Source of the DNA: Neopestalotiopsis rosae
Taxonomy: Eukaryota; Ascomycota; Sordariomycetes; Amphisphaeriales; Sporocadaceae
Assembly: GCA_023078685.1 (NCBI GenBank)
Contig: JALGAS010000006.1
Span: forward strand, 2,356,001-2,420,000
Direction of reading: 5' to 3'
DNA length: 64,000 nt
Positions 20,563 to 32,270 of this stretch are shown here, piece after piece (position 1 is the first letter of the stretch; each line of letters opens with the position of its first letter). The notes beneath the pieces are model-generated. The model was not told where the DNA came from. It saw only the letters and a program-made list of their open reading frames with translations, and did no database searches. Made by a program: the position numbers and the translations under genes.

Positions 20563-21710
20563 TTAGCAGGAAGCACCGCTGGGGATGTTGGAGCACTTGG
20601 AAGAGGTCTTGCCTCCAGTGATCTTGTTGCCGGACCAGGTCCAGTCAGAGCAGGCACCCTTGGCGCACAGAATGTAGATGTCGGTGGCGGAAGAAGCGAC
20701 GGAGCCAGTGACCTTGCTGACGGTAAGGTCGGTGATGGGGACGCCGGCAGTAGGGGTGCCAGTGGGGCTGCCGTTCTCGTAATCCTGCTCAATGACGATA
20801 CCGTACTTGGCAATGTTGGACAGGGTGATGCCAGAGTAGACAACGTCGGAGACGGAACCAGTGGCGCCGTAGACGGTCTTGATGCGGACACCGTTGTCAG
20901 AGTTGGAGATGGAGCTGTTCTCGATGCGAACAGTCTTGACGGTGTTGTCGGAGCGGCCGCCGACGGAGCCAATGGAGAGACCGTGGCCACCGCTGCAGGA
21001 GCCGCCGGTGAAGGTGATGTTGGTGCCAGAGTTGATGGCAAGGCAGTCGTCCTGGTTCTTGACGACGGCACCGGAGATGTAGACACCGGTAGAAGAACCG
21101 ACATCAAAGGCATCGGTGTTGTGGCCACCACCGGCGTCACCGGCAGAGTTGTCCAGGTGGACATCGTAGATGCCAAGGTTGGTGGCGCTGTTGATGCTGA
21201 AAGCCTGGACGGGAGTGTTCTTGACACTCAGTCCCTTGATCCAGGAGTTCTTGAGAGAGTGGGCGTAGAAGAACTTGGGCTTGGTCTTTCCACCGTTGCT
21301 GCCCTTTCCGTCCCACCACTTGGCACCGTTTCCATCGATAACGTGGCCAGAGGCACCCTGGATGGTGATGGAGCTTCCGGAGAAGGAGACCAAAGGACCC
21401 TCCCACTCCTTGTAACCGAAAGAGGTAGTACCTTGGAAGGTGACCTGTCACGCGTTAATATGTGCCACTGGTGAAAGAATTGCAAAAGTCACGGGGGACA
21501 TACAGTAGTTCCGGTCTTGAGGCCGGTCATGTCCAGAGTGGTACCAGCAGGGACAGTGATGTCCTTGAGGATGATGCTGGTACAGCTGGCCTTGCCCTTG
21601 ATAGCGCTGGCGGCATCGGTGAAGGTGCAGCTAGCACGCTCCTCAAGGACGGGAGCGGCCTGGGCCGTAAGTGCGAGGAGCCCGAAGGCGGCAGTAATAG
21701 GAGCAATCAT
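20563..21710 (-). CDS. Secreted endopolygalacturonase (GH28)
   Basis: Two exons, 21710-21504 and 21444-20563, join to 362 residues, the normal size. The 59-base intron (GTATGT...CGTGACAG) joins LKTGTT to [11 protein letters not shown] signal peptide ([20 protein letters not shown]) and a short propeptide ending before ASCTF precede the parallel beta-helix. All four catalytic signatures occur in order: [20 protein letters not shown] and RIKT. The enzyme cuts alpha-1,4-galacturonan in pectin outside the cell. A TATAAGA at 21889-21883 on this strand is about 175 bases before the ATG. A pectinase points to contact with plant tissue or litter in the life cycle (inference). Endo rather than exo action is favoured by the compact length and the family-typical RIKT loop. 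Confidence 0.95.
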
Positions 21711-23515
21711 TTTTACTTGTAATGAATGTATAGTTGGTGAATTGTAAAGAGAGAGTAGTCGCCGTTGGCCAGCAATGAATGAAGGACGAAGTGAAAAAAG
21801 AATGAATAGCCCACAGAGCTGTAAAAGTGAGTGCGGATGATCCAAGAAAATTCATTATGATTGCTGCCTCTGGGCAACCATCTCTTATAGTCAATTGTCT
21901 GCCACTGAACTTGTGGTATCGTGGAGTCTAGTCCGGCGGCTTGAACGGCAAAATGCGCAATCTCCATCACGGGGTTCACTTAATCAATTGAGAGTGGTAA
22001 GGGTTGACTGTGTGTTCTAGTCATGTTAACCCATGTGAGCTGTAATGGATGTGATGGAGTTGTATTGTATCCATTCGGCCTTACTTGTTCCATGCCGTCT
22101 AGAGTTGCTTCCATGGGTTAAGATGCTGTTGGATGCTGCTAGACTCGGGGCCTGCCGAGTGACAGCTGGGATGCTTGGCCCTTCACTCAGAAAAGCTTAT
22201 TTCTGATTTGTGGAATCAGCCAAGCCTGGACCCCAGAGCATCGGACGACGCCATACTCTATCCATCAAAAGGTGGGTATTCGCAACCCCTAACGGTCATT
22301 TTACCCATGGATTTCAGGTCGTGCAGTTTCCCGCCATGGTGGAACGTTGTAAGCGAGAAATAAGCTTCTGCTCATGTAGCTTGGGAGCCGCTGTTTCGAA
22401 TAGAGCCTCCTTGGCCCTTTCAGCTGGGCTTTCCTCTCAGATTCTTCGTATTGCCCAGAAATGCCCAGAATGTATAGATTGCCGAGATTGATTCTTCCGC
22501 CCCTGAGCGAGTGCCGTTCAACCAGAACAGTAGTAAAATCAAGCATTACCGGTAAATACTTGCCGAGAGGCTCTCGAGAGGCTCCATTGTATGCCACGTG
22601 CAGCATCACATCCAACATTGCTCTCAAATCACCTCATGCGATGAAGCTGCAAGTTTGCTTGCCTGGCTATCGTCGCATATACAAGCAGGCGGTGACCCCT
22701 TTCTCGCAAGATTTACTTTCCATGAGAAGGTCAGCATACGAGATGAAAATGGATGTGTTCCTCTCAACTGCTCCTCTTTCGCATCAAGGGTTGATTGGTC
22801 GTTGAATCTGCGCCGCAGTCTCCCTGTATTTTAGCATGACTCCATGCAGCCAACACTGTTTTGAAATATATTGAGGCTTGATGACTTGTAGGCGCTGCCT
22901 TGTTTGCGGCTCAAGTGATCATATTCAGCAGGCAGGGAGTCGAAAGCGTTACAGCCTACAGAAAGTCTGCGAGTCGATCGTCCACGAAGACAGATGGTCG
23001 ACACCGTAGTGATCCTTTTCGCGGCCGTATCGTCACAGAGACTGTCGGGCAATGCCATTCCATGAAGTTTACAGACACGGAGCCAACTTGAGTAGTTCTT
23101 CCGTACACTAGTAAGCGTAGTATTTCTGCAAGCGAGGAGTGAGACTCTGCCGGTAGTTGGAAATTCCACGATGCAGAGCAAAATTGATCTACTGTGCCTA
23201 TCGATTATGCATGCAAGTAGTTTGCACATATCGAGGTGCACTTTTTTGGGCCTAACTTGATTCCGGGGTACGTTAGCGGAAGGGGTCCGTGCGTCCGGCG
23301 CTCTGCTTGAACTTGAATCTGCTTATCGAACGCCACCAAGGAAGCGCCCGCAGTTTGAACGGAAGGCAGAGCAACAGCATCACGAACAAAGACACGACAG
23401 ACTACAGCGCACCTGTCCCGGTCATTTCTACGACGCATTCCCGAATCTGCTAGTTGAGCACCATATCATACTGCTGTCAGATCCTTAAATACATTTCTAG
23501 CACGTACCACCCACG
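21711..23515. other. Intergenic region between divergent genes
   Basis: It holds the promoters of the polygalacturonase (minus) and of the Tudor-domain gene (plus). Frames in between are short and unconvincing. No repeat was seen. Confidence 0.5.
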
Positions 23516-24533
23516 ATGGCTGATGTCGCAAGCATCGAGGAAGATATCAAGCAATATCGCGAGCAGGTCAGTCCTTCGTTCAAGATATCCAGGCCAGTCG
23601 CCTATTGACTTGCTAACACTCTCTTTAGCTCGAGGTAGTCGACGCTGGTCTCAAAGATGACCCCAACAATGCAGAGCTCTTGGCTTTGAAATCAGAGTTA
23701 GACGATGCGCTCGCCCTGCTGAACGAGACTCTTGCTGAACTCAAGCCTGCGCAACCGCAGCCAAAGTCAAAGGCACCTTCGCCGCCCACTGAGCCGCCGA
23801 AATGGTCGCGCGAAAACCACCCTGCATTCAAGAAGGCTGCCCCTCAACCCGAGGAGAAGGAGGAGAGCGGGCCCATCAACTACAAGGTGAATGACAATGT
23901 CATGGCGAAGTGGGTTTCGGGCGACAAGTCGTTTTATCCGGCAAGGATCACATCGATTACAGGCTCCTCAACCGCGCCGATCTACATCGTCAAGTTCAAA
24001 AGTTACGACAATACAGAACAGCTGCGAGCCAAGGACATTCGGCCCATGGCGCAGAAGCGAAAGGCAGATGGCACTCCAACGGGAAGTAGCACGCCAGTCG
24101 CAACACCTTCGCAACCGCCGCCACCCCCAACCGCTGCCGCAGCTCCAATCCCCGGTGTCATCTCTTCCGCTGCTAGCATTGATCCCGAATTAGTCGCCAA
24201 GAACAAGGAGGCAGCTTTGAAGCCCGCGCTCGACGAAAAACCCAAGGCCAAGAAGATTAGAGCCACCCGAGAGCTTGAAGCCGGAAAGAGCAAGTGGCAG
24301 GAGTTTAACACAAAATCCAAGTTTGGCAAAACCGGAGGAAAGCCCAAGAAGGATAGCATGTTCCGGACACCAGAAGGTGTCAATGGCCGAGGTGCGCTAC
24401 GATCCTCATTTCCACATGTCCTTTGGTGTGTACTAACATGGTTCTAGTGGGGTTCACTGGTTCTGGCCAAGCCATGCGCAAAGACGTCGCCAGGAGTCGT
24501 CATATTTACCAAGCAAACGAAGATTTGGACTAG
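23516..24533 (+). CDS. SMN/SPF30-type Tudor-domain splicing factor
   Basis: Three exons, 23516-23566, 23629-24391 and 24448-24533, join to 299 residues. Branch sites GCTAAC and ACTAAC precede both acceptors. The N-terminus (MADVASIEEDIKQYREQLEVV) is the helical segment seen in SMNDC1/SPF30 homologues. The Tudor domain at about residues 92-145 (YKVNDNVMAKWVSGDKSFYPARI, shown by its first and last strands) has the aromatic cage pattern. The last exon restores the conserved C-terminus VGFTGSGQAMRKDVARSRHIY, which is lost without splicing. SPF30 joins the U2 and tri-snRNP particles during spliceosome assembly and binds symmetrically dimethylated arginine. A proline/alanine-rich linker at about 160-190 is probably disordered. 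Confidence 0.88.
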
Positions 24534-24967
24534 AGCACTAATGCTGCTCTAGGTAGCCTCGCTCCATGCCGAGGCAGCAGCGGCCACGAGAAGAGCATGA
24601 ACAGACACGATGAGCATATGGCGTTTGTGGTTCAGGGGAGTTCAGGCTTTGATCCCTTCCCTTCTACGTCGATTTTCCTTTGCGGATGCTAACTTGGTCA
24701 CTGAGCAAGATGCTTCTCTCTATTCCCGCCAAGCTCAGATCAGCCGGGTGTTGAAAGAATTGAATATCATACAGCTGGTAGTATGTAGAATAATTAGAGG
24801 GCCTCTTTGGACTGCTTCGATCTGCCGAATAAATATCAAGTTCCGGCACAAAAGCAGCTCGGTTTGCATTAAGCCCCCCTAAGATCACAAAATATAATCG
24901 TCTCCATCTTTCTTGGGGAGTTCACAATATGGTACATGGATGTTGTACATTTCTGATTGTGACAGCC
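24534..24967. other. Intergenic region between convergent genes
   Basis: This holds the 3' flanks of the Tudor-domain gene and Ind1. No feature was recognised. Confidence 0.5.
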
Positions 24968-26053
24968 TCACAAACCAATCCGTGTGCTTATATCTTTCGC
25001 AATAGCTGCGAATGCCTGACCTCTAGGACTGTCCGGCTCCGACACGACAGTAGGCTTTCCCTGTTCGCCGTCGTCGCCGATATTAGGGTGTAATGGGATA
25101 TCACCAAGAACGTCTATGCCATGGTCTTGACAGACAGTCCTGACCTTTTCACCCGTCCCAAACACAGCCGTCTCGTGATTGCAGCAGGGGCAGTTAAAGG
25201 TGGTCATGTTCTGAACCAGTCCTAGAATGGGCACATTGACCTTTTTGAACATATTGATGCCCTTTACCGCGTCCTTAACAGCGAGCGTGTGCGGTGTGGT
25301 CACTATGACTGAGCCATCGAGCACAATCTGTTGCGTAATGGAAAGCTGTGTATCTCCAGTTCCAGGAGGCAAGTCGAGAACCAAAACATCCAGACCGCCC
25401 CATTCCACCTCGTGCAGGAGCTGCTGTAATGCCTTCATTACCATAAGTCCGCGCCACACGACTGGCGCGTCCTCGCCCACCAAGTAACCCATGGACATGG
25501 TTTTGACACCATAGTTGGACATGGGAACTAATTGGTTATCTAAGTTTTGGTCAGTAAATTCATGAACGTAGGTATCGTGACGTCGATAAGCATAGGCCTA
25601 CTGGATGATAATCGTGGTTCTCCGGAGAGATTAAACAATGTTGGGATAGATGGCCCAAATATATCTGTGTCTAGTATTCCAGTGCGGTGACCTTGACGTG
25701 CAAAGGCAAGAGACAAGTTTGCTATATATTTAATCAACATTCTACAATTCTTCATACATGTTGCAACTTGTAAGTAGACATGCATAATATTACTTCTTTA
25801 CGTACCGGCTACTGTGCTCTTGCCTACTCCTCCCTTGGCGGAAGATACGGCAATAACTTTTGCTACATCCTTGATCTTACGACGCTCTGGTAGACCTCGT
25901 TGCATGCGTGGAATTGACCCCGTTCTGGGCAGCCCCTTACATGAAATCTCAGTCTCATACATGGAAATATTATGTGCATGTTAGACTTACCAACGGATTC
26001 TCGTGTTGCAGAGCCCGGAGGCTGCGGAACAGCTGCGCTGTGGATGGTTTCAT
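24968..26053 (-). CDS. Mitochondrial Fe-S assembly ATPase Ind1/NUBPL (Mrp/NBP35 family)
   Basis: Four exons, 26053-25991, 25935-25806, 25721-25602 and 25539-24968, join to 294 residues. The N-terminus ([20 protein letters not shown]) is basic and Ser-rich, like a mitochondrial presequence. The deviant Walker [14 protein letters not shown] is at about residues 50-62, the switch [12 protein letters not shown] follows, and DLPPGTGD is present. The C-terminal CPCC pair at about 219-222 binds the bridging 4Fe-4S cluster of the dimer. Ind1 delivers Fe-S clusters to respiratory complex I. The arrangement [12 protein letters not shown] before Walker A and the CPCC, without the N-terminal ferredoxin-like cysteines of Nbp35, separates it from the cytosolic Nbp35/Cfd1 proteins. 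Intron 2 ends in an unusually AT-rich ATATATAG. It shares a 532-base divergent promoter with Bfr2. Confidence 0.9.
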
Positions 26054-26585
26054 GACGACAAATATAGAAGCTATCGCAAGCTTCCCACGTGATGAGAACA
26101 GCTACGCAGAGTCACACCACAGGACAAGGTATGAGATACCTGCGATACTTGCGTAACGGGTAATATCGAATCCGGATCAGCCCCTGTAGGAATAAGCAGA
26201 AATGAAGAAGAGAGCTGCAAACTCGAGTGCATCGGTCATCTCATCTGGAGGCAAGTTCATGGATCAATGGGCACAAAGAGCACCACGCACTTTAGCGGTT
26301 ACATGCTTGCTGGTAGCGCTGCAGCATTGTCGCTGCAGAGCTTATTTGGACCTCAATGGGGCCTAGCTCGCAGGTCCTGAGCACCTAGAAAGCCGGGAGC
26401 GCCTCACTACGTAAACTACTAGGTCGCTGGGAAAGTTACGCTGTATTTCTGCCGCTTGTCACCGCTAAAATTTTCTTGATCGCTTTCGACGTGGGGCCCT
26501 GGCAATTGTTCCCGCCTAGCAGATTTGCGATCGCATTTTCGGTCTTTTCTTACCAACAGTCTTTGCGCAATCAATTCAAATCAAA
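26054..26585. promoter_or_regulatory. Divergent promoter of Ind1 and Bfr2
   Basis: The start codons of Ind1 (minus) and Bfr2 (plus) lie 532 bases apart with no gene between. The right end is pyrimidine-rich leader. No specific operator was recognised. Confidence 0.4.
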
Positions 26586-28395
26586 ATGCCGAAAGCAAAA
26601 GGAAGAGCGAAGCAATTCGCTGACTGGGAAGAGAAGCCTGCGAAAGGTAGCTTCAGCGCCATATTTACATGAATGCGAATTTCCTCTTGCTGACTTACTA
26701 CAAATCACAGATTACGACCCAGAAGCTGAACCCCGTATCGAGGATGGCGAGAGCGACAGCGACTTGAGCGTCGATGAGAATGCGGGTACCGAACACTACG
26801 TCGCCGTCGGAAGTTCCAAGCTCAGGCGCAAGGATCCCGTGTCCCTCGGCCCCAAGTACAGTGGTACGCGCGTGAGCCGTGATGCGCTGGATCAAATTTC
26901 CGACGACGAGGAAGATGAGGAAGAAGAAGAGTCCGCCTCGGGGTCTGACGATGGCTTTGAGAGCGCTCAGGAAGATTTTGACGACCCCGACACGGCTGAC
27001 CTGGAGAGGGATCAGCTTGAGCACGAGGGCGAAGACGCCGAGATCGATAGTGACGATGCCCTCGGTGAGAGCGATGAGGAGAGGTTCGAGGGTTTCACAT
27101 TCCGCGGAAGCTCCAAGCCTCGGCAGCCCACCAAGGGCAAGAAGGCCAAGCGCCCCACGGCTGCCGATTTCATGGACGAGGAGGCCGAAGAATCAGAAGA
27201 CGAAGACGGCAACCCCCTTGACGACGGCGAGGAGGACGAAGAGGACAGTGAAGAAGACGACGAAGATGATGATGGTTCCGACCTGGACGGCTTCATTGAC
27301 GATGGCGACGATTCCGACATGTTAGACGGCGAGGAAGCATCAGAGGGCGATGAGGAGGAAGACAGCGAGGACGCCGACGACAGCGACGCCGAAGACAAGA
27401 AGCCCGCCAAGAAAGGCAAGCGGGGTGAAATTCAGACATTGATGGCTTCGGGAACCCAATCAGTCGCCAACGCTTTTGCGACTTCGATACAAAAGGATGT
27501 GGCCAAGGGACAGGCTGTGCAGCAGCAGCGAAAGGCGTTCGACGCCACCCTCAACATTCGCATCCGGTTGCAGAAGGCTTTGGTAGCAGTCAACTCACTG
27601 AGCACCCTGGACGACACGGAATCACAGTCTGAACCTTACGAGGCGGCAGAAGCTGCCGCTATCAAATTGCTCAATACCATTGGTGACTATCGATTGGGTA
27701 TGCAGGAAAAGGCAGGTCAGAAGAGGAAACGGGATCTAGAGGTGGACGCGTCTAGCGAGGACATTTGGAAATCTATGCTAGATCTGGAGCGTCCAGCTGT
27801 GGCACGGAGGAAAGCCGTTCTGGAGAACTGGTCCAAGAAAGTCAAGGCAACGCAAGCAATCAACTCTGGCATCAGTAAAGGAAGCAAGTTCGTCAAGGTC
27901 GACGAACCCCTCACGATGCTCCTGGAGAACCAACTACAAGATCCAGAGAGACTCGTCAAGCGGACAAGAATTCCTCGCTCATGCGCACCCATTCAGGTCT
28001 CGCGAAAGGTCAACGAAGACGCAGCAATCTATGATGATGCCGACTTTTACCAGATTCTCCTGAAGGAGCTGGTTGACCAGCGCACTGCAGACACTTCGGG
28101 CGCTGGAGGCCAAGCAGCAACTATTCGCTATGCTGCTGTCAAGGAGGCCAAGAACAAGAAGCACGTCGATACGAAGGCAAGCAAAGGAAGAAAGATGCGG
28201 TTCAATGTGCATGAGAAGATGCAGAATTTTATGGCACCCGAGGACCGTAGAGCCTGGGAGCAACAAGCGATAGATCGCTTCTTTGGCACACTGTTTGGTC
28301 AGAAGATGGTTCTCAACGAGGACGCTTCCGACGACGAAATGGACGATGCCATTGTAACTGCCGAAGAAGAAGGTTTGCGTTTGTTTAGAAATTAG
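26586..28395 (+). CDS. BFR2: Ribosome-biogenesis factor Bfr2/AATF (Traube)
   Basis: Two exons, 26586-26646 and 26711-28395, join to 581 residues. The splice replaces an unrelated upstream reading by MPKAKGRAKQFADWEEKPAK followed by DYDPEAEPRIED, the usual Bfr2 beginning. The first half is extremely acidic (about residues 30-270, many Asp/Glu/Ser runs). The AATF/Che1 region follows (FDATLNIRIRLQKALVAVN). The TRAUB domain is near the C-terminus (KVNEDAAIYDDADFYQILLKEL, about 485-581), with a basic GRKMRFNVHEKMQNFM motif. Bfr2 acts in the nucleolus in the small-subunit processome with Lcp5 and Enp2 for early 18S rRNA processing. Another biogenesis factor, Bud22, lies at 48954. Confidence 0.93.
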
Positions 28396-30091
28396 ATGGT
28401 TCTTACAGCGGAATTTTAAGAAAAAAGACTTTGGCGGCTGCAAGCTTCCCGATCTCCAATATCGCCATGCCGCATGAAGCTCGGGACAATGTGCAAATGA
28501 TATTTACCTAACCAAAGCTAACCTAGGTACCAGGACTGGGTTCACTATAGTCAGTCAAAGTTTAGCGATTGGCGTTCGTGCCGCTTGCCCAGTCCCTTGC
28601 CGACTTTTCTTCGGTGCCCGTCGGTCCGTTTTCTCACGTATTACACACCAGAAGTTACGGGTCCACTCACCAGAGTTGATATGAGCCAGGAACTCTCACC
28701 TCAAGATTGACACCTCATGCCAACTAATAGAATACATTTCAAGAAAACGTGCGCTGACTGGGAATGGCACCTCTCATATTTCAGGGCCCTGTCATGCCGA
28801 GAAACTCTGCATGAAGCCATTCAGCTCGTGTGTGGCATTGCCAGGGGGAAGCCACGCGGGGCTTGCTGCAAATCCGTGGTTATTTTTGCTTTTCGGCATC
28901 CGACCACACCTCCTTTCGCCTGTTTTGCCTCTTTGGCCTCTTGGCGACGTCTTGTCTTGTCTTAATCATCACGCCTTTTCCGTCCAATTATGCGAATCAT
29001 TGTGGTCAAAGAAATTACCAAGAGGCATAGCACGTGGGTGTCTTGCAATTCGATGATAGGTCGCAATACGTTGGCTGACAAGGTCGACAATGCAAACATT
29101 GGCGACGGTCCAATGGTTCACATGAATACCGACTATTATATTCTACGGGCACAGTATACTGATGGTAATCTTGCAATGTCCCGTTTTTCCCTCTCGTTTT
29201 GTTTCTTTTAGGGTTCGTACAAGGTGGTACCTAGATCTCGAGGCTGGAAAAGAAAATCTGTTGTAAATACGTAGGTAAAGAAAGGCAGGAGTTTTTCTCT
29301 GCAGCAAGGAAGAAGCTTATGTGAAAACAATAGTCATTTCGACGCGCTTCGGGCCGCAGGTATTGCAGATGAGAACGCGCCGTGGCCAATTCCACGCATC
29401 CAGACTTGCGCTAGAATCGGGACTACGAGATGCAGCAGCACATAGCATGATGCAGTTGCTCGCTATCAAGCACGATTTGGAGCCCGAGAGAAGCTGGTGG
29501 AAAAGAATAGCGTTAACTGGCTCCCATTATCCAGTTCCAGGATGAGTCACTGAATGGCTAATAGGACGGATTGAGGACTCAATGGCCAGCTACAGATCTT
29601 ACCTGGCTCAGTGCAACATATTCGTCTGTTTCGCAATGAGATAGCATAGTATTGATCATGCTCGACATCCTACCAAGACTCTCTCTTGCAATAGCTTTTG
29701 TCGAGCACTTAACGAGGGTGACCTTCTGTCAAATACAACCTGCCATCAGAAAGTTCTCAAAAGTGCTTTCACAACATGATGCGAGCCTCTCGAAGCCGCA
29801 TCTCTCGCCGTTCAGTATAATGCGATCATTTCTCATCTATTTTACCTATGGTCCATCCTTTGGATAATATATTTCTTCCCAAGGGACGAATCCTAGTTTC
29901 TTCTGTGGTATCGTCCTTCGTATTTCTTTGCGTTTGACTTTTGTTGTGTTCTTTCAAAGTGCTCGCGAAACCGCTGACGGCAAGAGCCAGGATATCCGCC
30001 AGTCCACTACAATGGTCTTTCCCTCCCGACGAATGTGTATAATTTTATCGTCAGAACGACCCTAGTGGGCAGCATGTTGTAATTCCATTTC
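28396..30091. other. Intergenic region, no gene supported
   Basis: Small frames of under 85 codons only. The right part (30007-30091) may hold a frame-shifted remnant of the gene at 30092 (see findings). No transposon ends or tandem repeats were seen. Confidence 0.45.
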
Positions 30092-30803
30092 TCATAATAA
30101 ACAGACTGCTCGCGCAGGTACGTCGTCGGCACTCCAACACAAATCCAGCGGGGGTACATCGCAGTCCACGCCAGATAATTGACTCTGAATTTCGGACAAG
30201 AGCCACCCGTATGCGACGGTACGCTTGACGAACGATCGACGTAGCTCATATCGAGGGTCTGGCTCCTGTCTCTCGTCTTTGTGGTATTTTGCAGGTTCGG
30301 GCATGACGTTGTGCCTGTGATTTTCGATTCCCAAGGTTTGAAACTGTTCTGTCACATTCCTGTTGGTACGTGAGCATCATTTAGTAGAGGAACAGAGAAA
30401 AGAAGAAAAAGAAAGAGAAAGTGGCGAAATACCTTCTATTGTTGTAAATGAAGACCATCACATCATAGTGCATCTGTGAAGGGGCCTTGTATCCAATTTT
30501 GAGAGCAAAAGAACGAAGTAACTCTGGTAAAGCTTGACACAACGCCTCCAACCTTTCAACTTCTGGATCCAAGGATTGCGCAAAATTGTATAGATCGATG
30601 CTCAACCCAGACACATAATCATTTTCTCCCGCTACAGCTGCATTCTTCAATGTGCCAGGGCTTACTCTGGGTGAGCTGGCGGCTTTTTGTAAATCTGTAT
30701 AAACAGGATCATCTTGTGTATCGATTCTGTGCTCAGGGAGTTCGATGCTCGTAGAGGCTGGTTTGTGATTGGGGTACTGGGCGATACGAAGACTCGTCTC
30801 CAT
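30092..30803 (-). CDS. Fungus-specific protein of unknown function, probably truncated
   Basis: Two exons, 30803-30433 and 30359-30092, join to 212 residues (intron GTATTT...CCAACAG). The central part (LEALCQALPELLRSFALKIG then SQMHYDVMVFIY) resembles a widespread filamentous-fungal family of unknown function. In that family this helical block follows a disordered N-terminus and precedes a block like RTVAYGWLLSEIQSQL. My recollection is that such proteins usually continue for several hundred residues. This one stops shortly after the second block (CWSADDVPARAVCLL). In another frame the DNA goes on as YLREQSVYYEKWNYNMLP, which looks like the expected continuation. It is therefore either a short family member or a damaged gene. 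No function can be stated. Confidence 0.5.
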
Positions 30804-31479
30804 GTCTACTGTCCTGACTTCAATGGGGAAATATCAAGGAAAAAATCATGAAAATGTCATCAAGTGTCACATTGGGTAAATTGGCTCTCGGCGATGGGTA
30901 ACAGGTGTGGGGTCACGAAATGAAATGACTTACATATGAACAGAAATCCTACCTAAAGTATACCATCTGTGGAGTCGGGACTAGATGTGGAGGTGAGGTG
31001 CACGCATCACAGGCGCCGGGCGCTACCTACCTACCCTACCACGGCCGCCACTGCCAAGTCTATGAGTTGATGGGATTTTCAAATAAACTCTGCACCTAAG
31101 GTTGCAACCTCACCAGCTTTATTCCATACAACACAATATCATACCCCAACTATGGCCACTCCTCTTTCCGCACAGTGCCACGAGTCATGAAACCAAGGTT
31201 GAATCTGAGCCTGGCCTAAGGCCTACCGCTCCGCTAGCTGCCGTCCCAAGTGGCTCGCCTAAGGGGATGCCACCCCAAGTTAGCTCACTCACCACCATGT
31301 GGCTGCGACGTGCCTATGATACCCTGAGCTCGAGATTTGATATTGCCATATTGTTGCTCACATTCTGAAACGTAGAAGGTAGCGACCCAACGTACGGCCG
31401 TTGAGCATGAAAGAGTCCCCCTGTGTACACTCTATCAACGCGTCTGTTTGTCTTCGTTCACAGGAACCTTCAATCTTAT
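30804..31479. other. Intergenic region, no gene supported
   Basis: Promoter side of the gene at 30092 on the left. Several palindromic GC-rich words such as GGCCTAAGGCC occur near 31214-31224. No gene was recognised. Confidence 0.4.
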
Positions 31480-31830
31480 CCCCATGTCTCAAGATCAGCC
31501 TTACAATTATCGAGGCTGCCGTGCCCGTTTTTAACCGACGGCATGGTATCATGACAATTATCAGCCTTACAAGCCCCGTAATAATACTACTACCGTCAAG
31601 GCTCCCGTGCCGTTTTTTACCGACCGCATGGACATCACGACAAACTCAGCCTTACAACACCGTAATTGTAACGGGCTGGTGATTACCACTGTACGGCTAT
31701 GGGAAAGGGCATACTCGCAATCCTCCGGAGAACTATCACGGACAGAGTCCGTTCCTGCCTACGAACAGACAGTGTTACACAGTCCATGCTGATACGACTA
31801 CCCCCCTTCCCTACGAATCTCGTTCTCTAC
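31480..31830 (+). repeat. Degenerate tandem repeat, first block
   Basis: CAGCCTTACAA recurs at 31496, 31562 and 31647. The first two copies are followed by a diverged core resembling CCGTGCC(G)TTTTTACCGAC, then GCATGG. A third core, less the first word, occurs in the second block at 32436. After the repeats comes GGGCTGGTGATT-CCACTGTACG-CTATGG, which also recurs at 32283. The copies are clearly related but full of small changes, so they are old. In one frame they give QPYNYRG and QPYKPRN starts, hinting at a former coding repeat. Confidence 0.5.
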
Positions 31831-32270
31831 GTCCGGCAGAGATCATCAAAATTCAATTGCAACCAGGCTCGGCCTGTACAAGTGGTTGCCAGCCGTTCTG
31901 CGGAAGCTGCAGATGCAATCAACGAGAAGGGATGCCAATGAAGCACAGCGCAGTTGGGGACCACCAGCAATGCGAGCGCGCGCAGCATCCGCGACGCGTG
32001 CACAGCGTACAAATGCCACACTGGCATGGGATGGTATCCTGCACCGCTGGGCAGTGCCCCACGACATGAGGGGTTTCCCCCCTCGGGGCTTTCGTTATCA
32101 TGTCTGACCTCACCAGATTGAAGGGTTGTCCCCTTCCAGGTCCATGATCTCTCACACAGGACCACACGAGATAGACACACAAGATCACTTGACGCAGTGA
32201 CGATGCCTGCTGCGGCCCATGAAGATCTAAATCATCTACCTGGAGGTCGAATTCGACCCCCCAGTTTCTG
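31831..32270. other. Unassigned sequence between two related repeat blocks
   Basis: GC-richer than its surroundings, with a palindrome-like GAGGGGTTTCCCCCCTC at 32066-32083. No coding frame with family character was seen. Confidence 0.35.

Noticed and set aside
26476..26585. Bfr2 frame starting upstream of 26586
   Set aside because: That reading runs through the leader and into the first intron. The spliced start MPKAKGRAKQF fits the family.
31480..32270. Transposon remnant
   Set aside because: No terminal inverted repeats, target-site duplication or transposase-like frame could be seen; the repeats are better described as a degenerate tandem or duplicated gene.
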